The position numbers were made by a program, and so were the translations under genes. The notes below the pieces were generated by a model, which was not told where the DNA came from, did no database searches, and saw only the letters and a program-made list of their open reading frames with translations. A DNA stretch of 64,000 bases. Origin: Synechococcus sp. CBW1002 (GTDB lineage Bacteria > Cyanobacteriota > Cyanobacteriia > PCC-6307 > Cyanobiaceae). Below, one piece after another: positions 19,602-29,898 of the stretch. Each line of letters opens with the position of its first letter. Position 1 is the stretch's first letter. The stretch is taken from NCBI RefSeq assembly GCF_015840915.1, contig NZ_CP060398.1, positions 868,001-932,000 of the forward strand, read 5' to 3'.

Positions 19602-21922
19602 GGCCGTCCGGCAACGGTCGGTCGCTGTCCGCCCTACCACCCCTGGGTTCCGTCCTTCTTCAGCGCCACCGTTGTCCCAGCCTCCGGTCCACCACCACTC
19701 CTCGGTTCACCCCCCCGCCGCTGATAACCAGCCGGAACGAGCGTCGGCAGCCGCCGCGGCCGAGGCCCGGCTGAGGGCCGCCGGCATCCACCTCACCCTC
19801 GGCGGCGAGCCCACCTACGTGCCATTCGAGCCGGAGGGTGCCGAATGGAGCGTCTGCGCCGATGGCCCCACCAAGCTGCCGATCGCCCAGCGCCTGGCGC
19901 GGGAGCTGCAGCAGCAGGTGTGGCCGGGCAGCACCCTGCTGTATTGCCCCGGCAAGCGCTACGAGGGAGAGGTGAATCCCCGCTGGGCGCTACGGCTGAT
20001 CACCGGCCTTGAGGGCAGTCCACCGCCGGTGCGCTGGCCCGAACCCAGTCAGCCCGGTGATCTGGGCAAGCCTCTCACTGCCGCCGAGGCGACCGCCTGG
20101 CTGGCGGACCTGGGGGCGCGGCTGGGGGTGGAGCTGCATCCGGTCGAACTCAGCGACCCGATGGATCCTCACCGGCGGGTGTGGGCCGTGCCACTCACCA
20201 TCGACGATGCAACCCCACCGGAGGGCCGCGATCCCGAACACCCCGCCTGGCTGGCGGTGCCCTGGCCCCTGGCGAAGGCGCACCGCCAGCTCAGCGGTGC
20301 GCCCGGACCAGCCGGCCTGCGCCTGCCGCTTGAGCACTTCCCCGACCACGCCCCCCGTCAGGTGCTCACCCTGGAGGTGATCGAGTCTGATGGGGCGGTG
20401 GCTGCCGGCAGCTGGGATCTGTTTCTTCCCCCCCTGCTGAGCGAGCCCCTGGAGCTGCTGCTGCAGGCGGTGGCCGATGGCCTGGCGGATGCCGTGCCGG
20501 GCGCCCCCCTGGCGGCCCCGGCCCTGAGCGGCGTGCTGCCGAGCGATGGACCAGGGCGCTGGCAGGTGCTCGGCCTCACCGCCGATCCGGGCGTGCTGGA
20601 GGTGAACCTGCCCGTGTGCCACAGCTGGGCTGAGTACGACGGCTGGTTGCGGCGGCTGGAAATGGCCTGCACCACGGTGGGCCTGCGCAGCTGGAAGAGC
20701 GCCGGCGGCGGGCGCCAGGAGAGCACCGGCGGCGGCAACCACCTGCTCTGGGGAGGCGCCAGCCTGGAGCAGAATCCCTTCTTCGGTCGACCGGCCTGGT
20801 TGAGCGGCATCCTGCGTTTTTGGCAGCACCACCCCAGCCTGGGCTACCTGTTCAGCGGCGCCTGCGTGGGGCCGGCCTCCCAGGCACCACGGCCGGATGA
20901 AGCGATCGGCTCCCTGTTTGACCTGGAGCTGGCCTACAGCTGCATCGAGCAGGCGGATGCGGGCAACCCTGATGGTCCGCCCGACGCCGGCGCCGATCGC
21001 CGCAGCCTGATCGGCGAAACCCTGCGCCACCTCCATGCCGATCGCAGCGGCAACAACCACCGCAGCGAGATCAGCTTCGACAAGTTCTGGAATCCGGGGG
21101 CGCCGGCGGGCTGCCTGGGGCTGATCGAATTCCGGGCCCTGGAATCCCTGCCGCGGGTGGAGTGGAGCAGCGCCATCGCCCTGCTCTGGAGCTCCCTGGC
21201 GGCCCACCTGCTCGATCCTCGCCACCGGCCGGAGCAGCTGCGCCCCTGGGGCACTGAACTGCACGACCGCATGCTGCTGCCCAGCCAGCTGTGGGCCGAT
21301 CTCGACACTGTGCTGGCGGCCCTGGCGGAGGATGGCCTTGGGCTCGATCCCACCCCCTTCCAGCAGCTATGGGACTGGCGCTTCCCGCCCCTGCTCGACT
21401 GGCAGGACGGCGCCGCCTGGCTGGAGATCCGCCCCGCCCTGGAACCCTGGCCCCTGATCTGCGACACCCCGGTGGAGGGGGGCTTCACCAGCCGCTTCGT
21501 GGATGCCTCGCTGCGCCGCCTGGAGATCCGAGCGAGCGGCAGCTTCCGCGACCACCACCACCTCCGTCTCAATGGCCGCCTGCTGCCTCTGGCGCCGCTG
21601 GCAGCGGGGGGTGAGGAACCACCGCTGGCGGTGCGCTACCGCCACCACAGGCTCTACCCCTGCATGCATCCGGCCATCGAGCCCCATATGCCGCTGGAGC
21701 TGAGCATCGAGCAGCACAGCCCCAACCCTGAGGGCAACCTGAACACGGTGGCCCGCTTCTGCCTCGACGACGACGGCACCACATTCCAACCGATCATCCG
21801 AAGTGGCTGGGTCGGCGAAGGCGATGCCCCTCCCTGGACCCTGCCCGCTGAAGGCCTCTGCACGGTGGACCTACGGCTGGCCTGAACCTGGAGTCGTCCG
21901 CCTCGGCACAACGGCAAGCGGG

Positions 21923-22147
21923 TCATGACTCGGGCGGAACGGGCGGCACCGGTCCCACCAAGGGATCGGGCGGCCCCCAGTCCCAGCATCCGCACCAGAA
22001 GTTCTCGGGCACGATCCGCCAGTTGTGGTCCCTGCTCGGCTGGGGTGGCAGATAGCGGCAGGAGAGCAGGCCATCGGCATCGAACGCCGCCGAGCGCCGC
22101 GCGAAACGGCAGTTGGCACAGGTCTGCTGAGAGAGCTGCAGGGACAT
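21923..22147 (-). CDS. Small Cys-rich protein, probably metal binding
   Basis: A 74-residue product. The cysteines are spaced CANC near the N-terminus, a single C in LLSCRYLPP, and CGC in FWCGCWDWG, five in all. This resembles short zinc- or iron-sulfur-binding proteins with a CxxC...C...WCG pattern. I do not recognise a named family. It converges with DUF2126 (37 bases apart) and lies near the end of the HD-GYP-like gene on the same strand. Confidence 0.65.
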   Translation of the reverse strand: MSLQLSQQTCANCRFARRSAAFDADGLLSCRYLPPQPSRDHNWRIVPENFWCGCWDWGPPDPLVGPVPPVPPES

Positions 22148-22243
22148 GGCGGGGAGGCAAGGCGCTGCGGCAGACGCCAGAAGACCGCTGGCGGAAGTCC
22201 GCAGGCGGTTGAAGGAGGCCCAACCGTAGTGGCAGTTCGCCGA

Positions 22244-23338
22244 TTAGGGATCCCGATAGGCGGCCGCGATGGCATGGCGCTGTTGCCTGGCCCCAAGCAG
22301 GGCATCGACACAGGCGCGGTCGAGCTTGCCGTCAGTTGCCATTTGAAGCAAGGTCGCCTCGGCCTCCTCCGCGGGGAGGGCGTCGTAGATGTCCGCCACC
22401 GCCACGATGCGGGCCTCCAGGGCAATGGCCCCGCTCTCCAGGCCGAAGGGGTAGCCGCTGCCATCCAGCAGCTCGTGGCGGCCCGCCAGCATGCGATGCA
22501 GCATCTGCGCCTTGGGGCTGGCCACCAGGCGCAGCCCCGCGATCAGGGCGTCGACCAGCTCCACGCCACGCAGCACCTCAGCGTCCATGGCACGGCGCTC
22601 CTCCACGCTGAGGCGGCCGGGCTTGCTGGCCAGGGCGACGGAGGTGAGCTGCCGGCCCACATCGGCAAGGGAGGCGAAGCCATAGAGATCGGCGGCAAAG
22701 TCTGGGGGAAGTGGTCGACGGTGCCCCAGTTCCATGGCGATCAGACGGCTGTAGAGCGCCACACGCTCCACATGATCGGCACTGCCGCCCTCGGGAAGAT
22801 CCGCCAGGTGCAGGGCCAGCTGCACCGCCTGCCGCAGCGCATGGACCAAGCCCATCTCCTGCATGATCATGCTGGCGCTGAGTTCCACCCAGGGTTGGAG
22901 CCGTTGCAACAGATCGGCCGTGAACAGACCCGGCTCAATCGCATTGAGAAAGAGAAAACCGAGCAGCTCACCGCCGCAATGGAGCGGCACGGTGTAGGAG
23001 CTGCGCCAGCCCTGCTGGAGCAGCCAGCGGGTGTGGAGCGAGATCGGTGGCAGCTCCGCCAGCATGTCGTCGATCACCCGACACTGGCGTGACGCGGCCA
23101 GCTGAGACAGGCTGGGGATGGTGGCGAGCTGATGGTCGTAGAAGGTGAGGTTGGGAGCGATGCAGCTGTGGCTCGCATAGGTGCTGAGCAGATCATTGCG
23201 GGGCTCATAGAGCGCGAAGGCCAGCCGCTCCACAGCCGGCACCTGCCTGCGAATCTGCCCGTGCAACTCAGCCAGACGCCTGTCCAGGGGCTGGCGGATG
23301 TCCAGGCTGGTGTAAGGCTGGGGAAACAGGGTGGCCAT
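22244..23338 (-). CDS. GAF plus degenerate HD-GYP domain protein
   Basis: From the ATG at 23338 (MATLFPQPYTS) the product has 364 residues. The first half resembles a GAF-like sensor (PLHCGGELLGFLFLNAIEP). The second half follows the HD-GYP pattern: DHVERVALYSRLIA, then ASLADVGRQLTS where the LHDIGK metal motif is expected, HELLDGSGYPFGLE for HHERWDGTGYP, and ARIVAVADIYDAL for ARIIAVADVFDAL. The HD pair is replaced (S-L-A-D instead of L-x-H-D), so phosphodiesterase activity is doubtful; it may bind c-di-GMP as a sensor. It is transcribed away from the two GGDEF-EAL genes. Confidence 0.82.
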   Translation of the reverse strand: MATLFPQPYTSLDIRQPLDRRLAELHGQIRRQVPAVERLAFALYEPRNDLLSTYASHSCIAPNLTFYDHQLATIPSLSQLAASRQCRVIDDMLAELPPISLHTRWLLQQGWRSSYTVPLHCGGELLGFLFLNAIEPGLFTADLLQRLQPWVELSASMIMQEMGLVHALRQAVQLALHLADLPEGGSADHVERVALYSRLIAMELGHRRPLPPDFAADLYGFASLADVGRQLTSVALASKPGRLSVEERRAMDAEVLRGVELVDALIAGLRLVASPKAQMLHRMLAGRHELLDGSGYPFGLESGAIALEARIVAVADIYDALPAEEAEATLLQMATDGKLDRACVDALLGARQQRHAIAAAYRDP

Positions 23339-23550
23339 GCAGCTGGCGGACCGAACCGGAAGAAGAACAACCTGTCCGGCAGATTCGTTGCCGGAACTGG
23401 AGCAGGGGACAGGGAACCCAGCTTCACTGTGTTCACCCCAGCCGGGGCGGGCCGGCACGCTCAATAAAGCGTTCCACTCCAACGATTAGATTCAACTCTT
23501 CCAGGCCAGGCAGCAGCTCAGATAGCAGCCAGGCCCAGCAAGATGTGTTG

Positions 23551-25716
23551 ATGCCCTCACCAACGCCGAAAACCAAGGGCGGTGATTCGGAGGAAGGACG
23601 CATCCTGCCCAGCCTCAATGACCTGGCTGCGGCCAGCCTGGAGCTGGTTCACGACGCCATCCTGCTGATCGAGGCGACCAGCGGTGCGTTGATCGAGGCC
23701 AATCCAGCCGCCCGCCGGTTGCTTGACAGCGGCTCGGGTGGACCAGGCGTCGCCAGCTCGAATCCCGCCGCCCCGGCGGATCCTGCGGTGCTGTCAGCTC
23801 TGCTGGCTCAGCTGCCGCCGCTGAGCCAGCTGCGGCAGCAACCCATGGGCCGCGCCGTGGCCCTGTGGACGGCAGCGGATCCAGGTCTGCCTGTGGAGCT
23901 GACCTATCGGCTGCAGGGCCTGGAGAGCGACAGCGGCTCTCTGGACGTGCTGCTGCTTGTGCTGCATCAGCCCCAGCCGCCGCTGGGGTCTCCGCCGGTC
24001 GTGCAGCTGCAGCACCTGAACGATCTGCTGAACGAAGCCGAACGGCAATCCCACATCGGCAGCTGGGAGCATGTGCACGCCACCGATGCGCTGGTCTGCT
24101 CCAGGGAGGCCCGCCGGATCTGGGGACTGGAGGACAGCGGCGATGAAACCTTGCGCTTCGCCAGCCTGCTGGCCCGGCTCGACCCCGACGATCAGACCAG
24201 GCTGCTGCACGCCTATGAACGAGCCATCCAGATCGGCGATCCGTTCCAGGTGGATTACCACCTGCAGCTGCCCCATGGCCCCCGCAGGACCCTGCGGCAG
24301 CAGGGCGAGACCGACTACGCCGTGAACGGCGAGCCGCTGCACACGGTCGGCACGCTGCAGGACATCACTGAGATCAACGCCCTGCAGGACCAGCTCGAGC
24401 AGGCCGCCTATACCGATCCGCTCACCGGACTGCCGAACAAGGCCGCCAGCCTGCGCCATCTCGAGCAGCTGCTGAAGGGGCGGCCCTACAACCAGTGCAT
24501 CGGCCTGATCAACCTCGATCTCGACAGCTTCCAGTCGATCAACGACAGCTTTGGACCGGAGGCCGGCAACCACCTGCTCTCCGCCATGGCGATGTGGCTG
24601 CGCAACCGGCTGGAGCCCGACGACTGGATCGCTCGACTGGGCAGCGATGAATTCCTGGTGATCCGCGGCAACGGAACCAACTCCCTGGGAGATGCGGTGG
24701 CCCTGGCCAAGGAACTGCAGCAGTCGTTGATCCAGACGGCCCAGCTGGCCCCGCTGCTGCCGGTGCAACCCAGCGCCTGCTTCGGCGTGAGCACCTGCCC
24801 CGAACACGGCATCGACCCCCATCTGCTGCTGCAGGCCGCCAACACCGCCCTGATGGAGGCCAAGCGCAGGGGCAGGAACCAGCTGCACCCCTATTCGACC
24901 AGCCTCAGCACCCGCATCCGCGAACAACTGGATCTGGAGATGCAGCTCAGCCATGCCGTGGAGCGCCAGCAGCTGCGGCTGGTGTATCAGCCCCAGGTGG
25001 ATGGGGAGGGGCGGCTGATCGGCGCCGAAGCCCTGGTGCGCTGGTTCAAGACGCCCGCGACCTGCGTACCCCCGGATCAGTTCATCCCCCTGGCGGAGCG
25101 CTCGGGCCAGATCCACGCAATCGGCGCCTGGGTGGTGGAGGAAGCCTGCCGGCAGCTGCGGCAGTGGGACCTGCAGGGCCTGAGGCTGCCGCTGCTGGCC
25201 GTGAATGTGTCCGGCGTGCAACTGGAGCCGCAGGACCCACCCCTGGAGGCGGCCCTGGCAGCGGCCCTGGCACGGCATGCCATTCCCCCGCAGCGGATCG
25301 AGCTGGAGATCACGGAAACCGCCCTGATCAGCAATCCCCAGCAAGCGCGCCAGCAGCTGCAGCAACTGGCCCATCAGGGATTTCGCCTGGCCATCGACGA
25401 CTTCGGCACCGACTTCTCCTCCCTGGAGACCCTGCACGCCCTTGCGCTCAACAAGCTCAAGATCGATCGCTGTTTCATCAACGCCCTCGAGACCGACCTC
25501 ACCGATCAGGTGATCGTGCGCGCCACGCTGTCGATGGCGCGGGAGCTGGGGCTGGAGACCCTGGCCGAAGGCGTGGAGACGGCTCAGCAGTGGCAGCTGC
25601 TCAAGCAGCTGGGCTGCTCCAGCTTCCAGGGGTATTTCTTCGATCGCCCCCTGACGGCAGAGGCCTTTGCACAACGGCTGCTCGAGCCCCTCACCCCCTC
25701 CGCGCAGACCGCTTGA
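23551..25716 (+). CDS. PAS-GGDEF-EAL protein (c-di-GMP turnover), copy 1
   Basis: About 721 residues from the ATG at 23551. A first poorly conserved sensor part is followed by a PAS_3-type domain (ESHIGSWEHVHATDALVCS is its relative position), then GGDEF (DPLTGLPNKAAS ... RLGSDEF) and EAL (GAEALVRW, NVSGVQLE, ELEITETALI, NKLKIDRCFI, AEGVETAQQW). The GGDEF motif reads GSDEF, so cyclase activity may be lost or weak. The loop DDFGTGYSS reads DDFGTDFSS, a change near the EAL catalytic site. It is a paralog of the next gene. Confidence 0.93.
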   Translation: MPSPTPKTKGGDSEEGRILPSLNDLAAASLELVHDAILLIEATSGALIEANPAARRLLDSGSGGPGVASSNPAAPADPAVLSALLAQLPPLSQLRQQPMGRAVALWTAADPGLPVELTYRLQGLESDSGSLDVLLLVLHQPQPPLGSPPVVQLQHLNDLLNEAERQSHIGSWEHVHATDALVCSREARRIWGLEDSGDETLRFASLLARLDPDDQTRLLHAYERAIQIGDPFQVDYHLQLPHGPRRTLRQQGETDYAVNGEPLHTVGTLQDITEINALQDQLEQAAYTDPLTGLPNKAASLRHLEQLLKGRPYNQCIGLINLDLDSFQSINDSFGPEAGNHLLSAMAMWLRNRLEPDDWIARLGSDEFLVIRGNGTNSLGDAVALAKELQQSLIQTAQLAPLLPVQPSACFGVSTCPEHGIDPHLLLQAANTALMEAKRRGRNQLHPYSTSLSTRIREQLDLEMQLSHAVERQQLRLVYQPQVDGEGRLIGAEALVRWFKTPATCVPPDQFIPLAERSGQIHAIGAWVVEEACRQLRQWDLQGLRLPLLAVNVSGVQLEPQDPPLEAALAAALARHAIPPQRIELEITETALISNPQQARQQLQQLAHQGFRLAIDDFGTDFSSLETLHALALNKLKIDRCFINALETDLTDQVIVRATLSMARELGLETLAEGVETAQQWQLLKQLGCSSFQGYFFDRPLTAEAFAQRLLEPLTPSAQTA

Positions 25717-25879
25717 GCCCGGCGCAGACCGCCGGCTCGACCTGAATCGCGGGCAACCTTGCGAAGAAATGCTCCAGGACGTACCAAGCTGTGTCCCTCG
25801 TCAAACTGGCCGTAGCTGAAAGCCTTGGCCTGACTACAGTGGATGGATTCGGCACCGGGGAGGCTGGCTCGGGGTGACC

Positions 25880-28075
25880 ATGGTCGGGCCTCAAGCGTCG
25901 TCGAATCCGCACGATCCCCTGCGAACCAAGGTCCCTCTGGTCCTCAGGGCCAGCGGCCCAGCGACCGAGAACCCTACCGACGAGCCGGCGGATCCATTCA
26001 TCCCCCGCGCCCTCAGCCTCGCTGATGTGTTCCGCTACGCCCCGGAGGTCAGTGGCGACGACTACGTGCTGTTCGATCCCATAGCGCTCCGCTTCCTCGA
26101 CTGCAACCGTTCCGCCCACGAACGGCTTCAGTACAGCCGGGAGGAATTTCTCGCCCTCGACCCCGCCGAGATCCAGGCCAACCACAACGAGGGCTGCGTC
26201 TGGCTCGCCAAACTGGCGGCCCGGATGCTGCAGGAAGGGCATGGCAGCTTTGCCTCCCTTCACCGCAGCAAAACAGGGCTGATCCGCAACGTGACCGTAC
26301 GGTTTCTGCGGGTGCAGGTGGATCAGCAACCGATCATCCTGCAGGCCTTTCTGGATCAGACCGAGCAGGGGGAGATCAGCTGGAAGCTCGCCCAGATGAA
26401 CCGGCAGCTGAACGAAGCCGAAGAGATCAGCCACATCGGCAGCTGGGAGCTGATTCATGCCAGCGGTCATCTGAGCTGGTCAGATGAGACCTTCCGGATC
26501 TTCGAAGTCGATCCCAACGCCCCGCCCAACACCTACAAAAACTTCCTGACGCTGGTCCATCCTGACGATCGCAGGGCCGTGGACGCCGCCTATCAGAAGG
26601 CCCTCCTGAGCGGCAATGCCTATCGCATCCAGCATCGCCTGCTCTTCCCGGATGGACGCGAGAAACACGTGCTCGAGCGGGGCAAAACCACCTACGACAA
26701 CCGGGGATGGCCGCTGACCACGATCGGCACCGTACAGGACGTGACCACCATGCACGAACTCGAGCGCCAGCTCGAGGATGCCGCCTACCGTGATTCACTC
26801 ACCGATCTGCCCAACAAAGCCGCGACGCTGCGCCATCTGGAAGGGCTTCTGCAAAGCAAGACTTACAACGAATCCATCGCCCTGATCAATCTGGATCTCG
26901 ATCAGTTCGATTCGGTCAACGAGACCTTCGGGCCCGAGGTCGGCAACCGGGTGCTCTGCTCCACCGCTCTGACGCTACGCGATTTGCTGCAGCCGGACGA
27001 TTGGGTGGCCAGGCTGGGCAGCGACGAATTCCTGGTGATCCGCCATCGCGGCATCACCTCGCTGGGGGCGGCGGTCGAACTGGGGCACGCACTGCAGAGC
27101 AAGCTTGCGTCAGGCAGGCTCGTGGGCCAGACCCTGCCGGTGCAGCCCACCGCCTGCGTCGGCGTGAGCAGCTGCCCGGAGCATGGGAGTGATGCCCACA
27201 CGTTGCTTCAGTGCGCCAATTCAGCCCTGATGGAAGCCAAGCGCCGTGGCCGCAACCAGATGCAGGCCTATTCCACAACTGTGAGCCAGCGACTGCGGGC
27301 CAGGCTGGAGATGGAAACCCAGCTGGAGCATGCCGTGGAACGGGGGCAGCTGCGCCTGCTCTACCAACCCCAGGTGGATGGGGAGGGGGTGATCGTGGGC
27401 GCCGAAGCCCTGGTGCGCTGGACCAATCACCAGGGGGTGACCATTCCTCCCGACACATTCATTCCACTCGCGGAGCAGACCGGCCAGATCCATGCGATCG
27501 GGGCCTGGGTGATCGAAGCAGCCTTCGCCCAGATCCTCAGCTGGCAGAACCAGGGACTGATCGTGCCGCCGATCGCCGTGAACGTCTCAGCCGTGCAACT
27601 CGAACCCCGCCTTCCCTCCCTGCCGGACACCGTGCGCTCAGCCATGCAGCGGCATGGCCTGGCAGCCAGGCAGGTGGAACTGGAAATCACCGAAACGGCC
27701 CTGATGGCCTATCCCAAGGAAGCGGCGGAACAGCTGAACGCTTTGACAGCAATGGGCTTCAAGCTGGCCATCGATGATTTCGGTACCGGCTACTCCTCTC
27801 TGGCCACGCTGCATTCGCTGCATCTGAGCAAACTCAAGATCGATCGCTGCTTCGTGGACCGCCTTGAGCAGACGATCACCGATCGCGTGATCTTGCGCGC
27901 CACCATCAGCATGGCGCGCGAACTGGGCCTGCGCACCCTGGCCGAAGGCGTGGAAACCGAGCAGCAGTGGAACCTGCTTCAGGAGCTGGGTTGCGATCTG
28001 TTCCAGGGGTACCTGTTCGATCGGCCCCTGCCCCCGGAGCAGTTCGCCAGCAAGTTGAAGGGCACCGCCGGTTGA
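25880..28075 (+). CDS. PAS-GGDEF-EAL protein (c-di-GMP turnover), copy 2
   Basis: About 731 residues with two PAS-like regions (residues about 50-165 and 180-290), a GGDEF domain (DSLTDLPNKAATLRHLEG, RLGSDEF) and a C-terminal EAL domain (GAEALVRWTN, NVSAVQLEP, ELEITETALM, DDFGTGYSSLATLHS, SKLKIDRCFV). Unlike copy 1 it keeps the standard DDFGTGYSS loop, so it is the likelier active phosphodiesterase. GGDEF is again GSDEF. It lies 163 bases after copy 1 on the same strand; the pair probably arose by an old tandem duplication since they share order and many segments but differ clearly in the sensor part. Confidence 0.93.
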   Translation: MVGPQASSNPHDPLRTKVPLVLRASGPATENPTDEPADPFIPRALSLADVFRYAPEVSGDDYVLFDPIALRFLDCNRSAHERLQYSREEFLALDPAEIQANHNEGCVWLAKLAARMLQEGHGSFASLHRSKTGLIRNVTVRFLRVQVDQQPIILQAFLDQTEQGEISWKLAQMNRQLNEAEEISHIGSWELIHASGHLSWSDETFRIFEVDPNAPPNTYKNFLTLVHPDDRRAVDAAYQKALLSGNAYRIQHRLLFPDGREKHVLERGKTTYDNRGWPLTTIGTVQDVTTMHELERQLEDAAYRDSLTDLPNKAATLRHLEGLLQSKTYNESIALINLDLDQFDSVNETFGPEVGNRVLCSTALTLRDLLQPDDWVARLGSDEFLVIRHRGITSLGAAVELGHALQSKLASGRLVGQTLPVQPTACVGVSSCPEHGSDAHTLLQCANSALMEAKRRGRNQMQAYSTTVSQRLRARLEMETQLEHAVERGQLRLLYQPQVDGEGVIVGAEALVRWTNHQGVTIPPDTFIPLAEQTGQIHAIGAWVIEAAFAQILSWQNQGLIVPPIAVNVSAVQLEPRLPSLPDTVRSAMQRHGLAARQVELEITETALMAYPKEAAEQLNALTAMGFKLAIDDFGTGYSSLATLHSLHLSKLKIDRCFVDRLEQTITDRVILRATISMARELGLRTLAEGVETEQQWNLLQELGCDLFQGYLFDRPLPPEQFASKLKGTAG

Positions 28076-28113
28076 ACGACGGTGCCGAGCAGGCCTGCAC
28101 GCACCAAGGCCCC

Positions 28114-28680
28114 TTACCAGCGGACGCCGTGAAGCTTCGGCAGGGGAGCGGTGCGGGAGGTGGTGGCGAACAGCCGGGGGATGTCATGGCTGTTGTAGAC
28201 ACGGAACTCCCGGACCACGCTGGCCCCCTCGTCGCGAACGGCCTGGTTGATCACCACTGAGCCATTGGGGTCCGAGACGGAACGGTGGAAGGTACCGGGG
28301 GGAATGCGGAGAATGTCGCCTCCGGTCTGCAAGCGCACGATGTGGAACGGATAGTTCCAGCCCAGGTTGACCAGATAGAAGGTGCGGCCGCCGTGCAGGG
28401 CGAGCAGGTTGTCCTCCTGGTGGGGATGCAGATAGAACTGCCAGGCGCCGGTCTCAGGATCATCCGGTGGGCTGATCGCCGGGCCGCTGTGAACCACCAG
28501 ATCGCGGGCATTGGAGGTGGGCACGGTGATGTCGTAAAAGCGCACCGCCGGCGTATCGCGGAAGCGCTCGTAGGGAATCATTTCGAACATCGGCGCCGGC
28601 CTCGGCGCTGATCGTTCACGCTCCTGCTGCAGGGGCAGAGGGGAGGGATGGGCTGCCGCGGAGAGGGGGGTGGCGGTCAT
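28114..28680 (-). CDS. Cupin-fold protein, function unknown
   Basis: A 188-residue protein with a cupin-like core: WQFYLHPHQEDNLLALHGGR (metal-type HxHx(3,4)E analogue), NLGWNYPFHIVRL, GGDILRIPPGTFHRSVSD and NGSVVINQAVRDEG. The His residues of LHPHQED and GTFHR fit the metal-binding pair of cupins. The N-terminal 40 residues are low complexity. It is divergent from the CsgG-like gene, with 268 bases between them. A sugar-isomerase or dioxygenase-like role is possible, but no substrate can be inferred. Confidence 0.75.
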   Translation of the reverse strand: MTATPLSAAAHPSPLPLQQERERSAPRPAPMFEMIPYERFRDTPAVRFYDITVPTSNARDLVVHSGPAISPPDDPETGAWQFYLHPHQEDNLLALHGGRTFYLVNLGWNYPFHIVRLQTGGDILRIPPGTFHRSVSDPNGSVVINQAVRDEGASVVREFRVYNSHDIPRLFATTSRTAPLPKLHGVRW

Positions 28681-28948
28681 GGCAGGAGATCCGTATCGGA
28701 CGGATCAAGGGCTGAGTGACTCCAGTGAACCGAACCGTTGGCCCCCTGGAACGTGGGCGTCACTACGGAATGCCGCCCAGCCTCGTCCAGTTCGGGCATT
28801 GACACCAGCCTGGCAACTGACGCTCCAACCAAGGCAAGCGGGGGAGAAGGACTCGCAGAATGCGGAGTGGTCGTCGGGGGACACCAGCCATGCAGCGCAG
28901 AGTCCCTGAGGGCCAGAACGACAACATTCCGCAGAGTTGAACCCGCAG

Positions 28949-29809
28949 ATGACCACACAACCCATGGCGGCGCCCTGGATCCGGCTGTCCCTCGCCCTGC
29001 CCCTGCTGACTCTGCTGCTGGGCTCGCCCGCCGCGAATGCTCAGCAGGCGATCCGTGGCGGCAAACCCACCGTTTCGGTGCCGAACTTCAAGAACACCGT
29101 GACACAGCCAGCCTGGTGGTGGCAGGGCCCTGTGGCGACGGATCTGGCCGCGGCACTGGCCAACGAATTGCAGGCCACCGGCACCCTGCAGGTGGTGGAG
29201 CGGCAGCAACTGCAGGAGGTGCTGTCAGAGCAGGAACTGACTGAGCTTGGCATTGTGCGCCAGGGCACGAATGCGGCACAGAAAGGGCGAATGACCGGGG
29301 CGCGCTACATCGTGCTTGGCACCGTGACCTCCTACGACTCAACGGTGGATAGCAAGAGCTCGGGCAGCAACTTCGGCCTGCTGGGCTTCGGCACTCGCAA
29401 ACAGCAGCTCGAAACCAAGGACTACGTGGCGATCGATGTGCGAGTGGTCGACAGCACCAGCGGCGAGGTGGTGGGCCGTCGCACCGTTGAAGGACGGGCG
29501 AGCAATGTGAGCGAGGCGCGCGAATCAGGGGGGAGTCTCCTGCCGGCGGCCGGACTGGCTCTCTATCTGGCACCGAACATGGGGCGGACAGGCCAGGCAC
29601 TCACCGGCGCCGCAGGCACATTGAATTTCGGCAACAACAGCAGCGAAACACAACGCACACCGGCGGCGAAAGCGATCCGTGCGGCACTTGTGGAAGCCTC
29701 GGATTACGTGAGTTGCCTGCTGGTGCCTCAGGGAGACTGCATGGCCCGCTATGAGTCTCAGGACTTCGAGCGACGCCAGCGCACCCGGGGCACGCTGCAG
29801 CTGGAGTGA
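28949..29809 (+). CDS. Secreted CsgG/HfaB-family protein
   Basis: The ATG at 28949 opens a signal peptide (hydrophobic core WIRLSLALPLLTLLLGS, cleavage around AANAQQA). The mature part has the CsgG pattern: KPTVSVPNFKNTV, ATDLAAALANELQATG, VVERQQLQEVLSEQELTELG, ARYIVLGTVTSYD and YVAIDVRVVDSTSGEVVG. CsgG proteins form outer-membrane pores for curli-like subunits, but there is no lipobox cysteine here and no curli genes nearby, so it may be a soluble periplasmic relative. The 286-residue length fits the family. Confidence 0.82.
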   Translation: MTTQPMAAPWIRLSLALPLLTLLLGSPAANAQQAIRGGKPTVSVPNFKNTVTQPAWWWQGPVATDLAAALANELQATGTLQVVERQQLQEVLSEQELTELGIVRQGTNAAQKGRMTGARYIVLGTVTSYDSTVDSKSSGSNFGLLGFGTRKQQLETKDYVAIDVRVVDSTSGEVVGRRTVEGRASNVSEARESGGSLLPAAGLALYLAPNMGRTGQALTGAAGTLNFGNNSSETQRTPAAKAIRAALVEASDYVSCLLVPQGDCMARYESQDFERRQRTRGTLQLE

Positions 29810-29898
29810 TTGCCGGACAAGCAAGGCATCGGGCAGGCGGGAAGCAGGACAGGCGCCACTGCAACCCGCCGCCCTTCGGAGTCAAGCCGATTGGCGGC

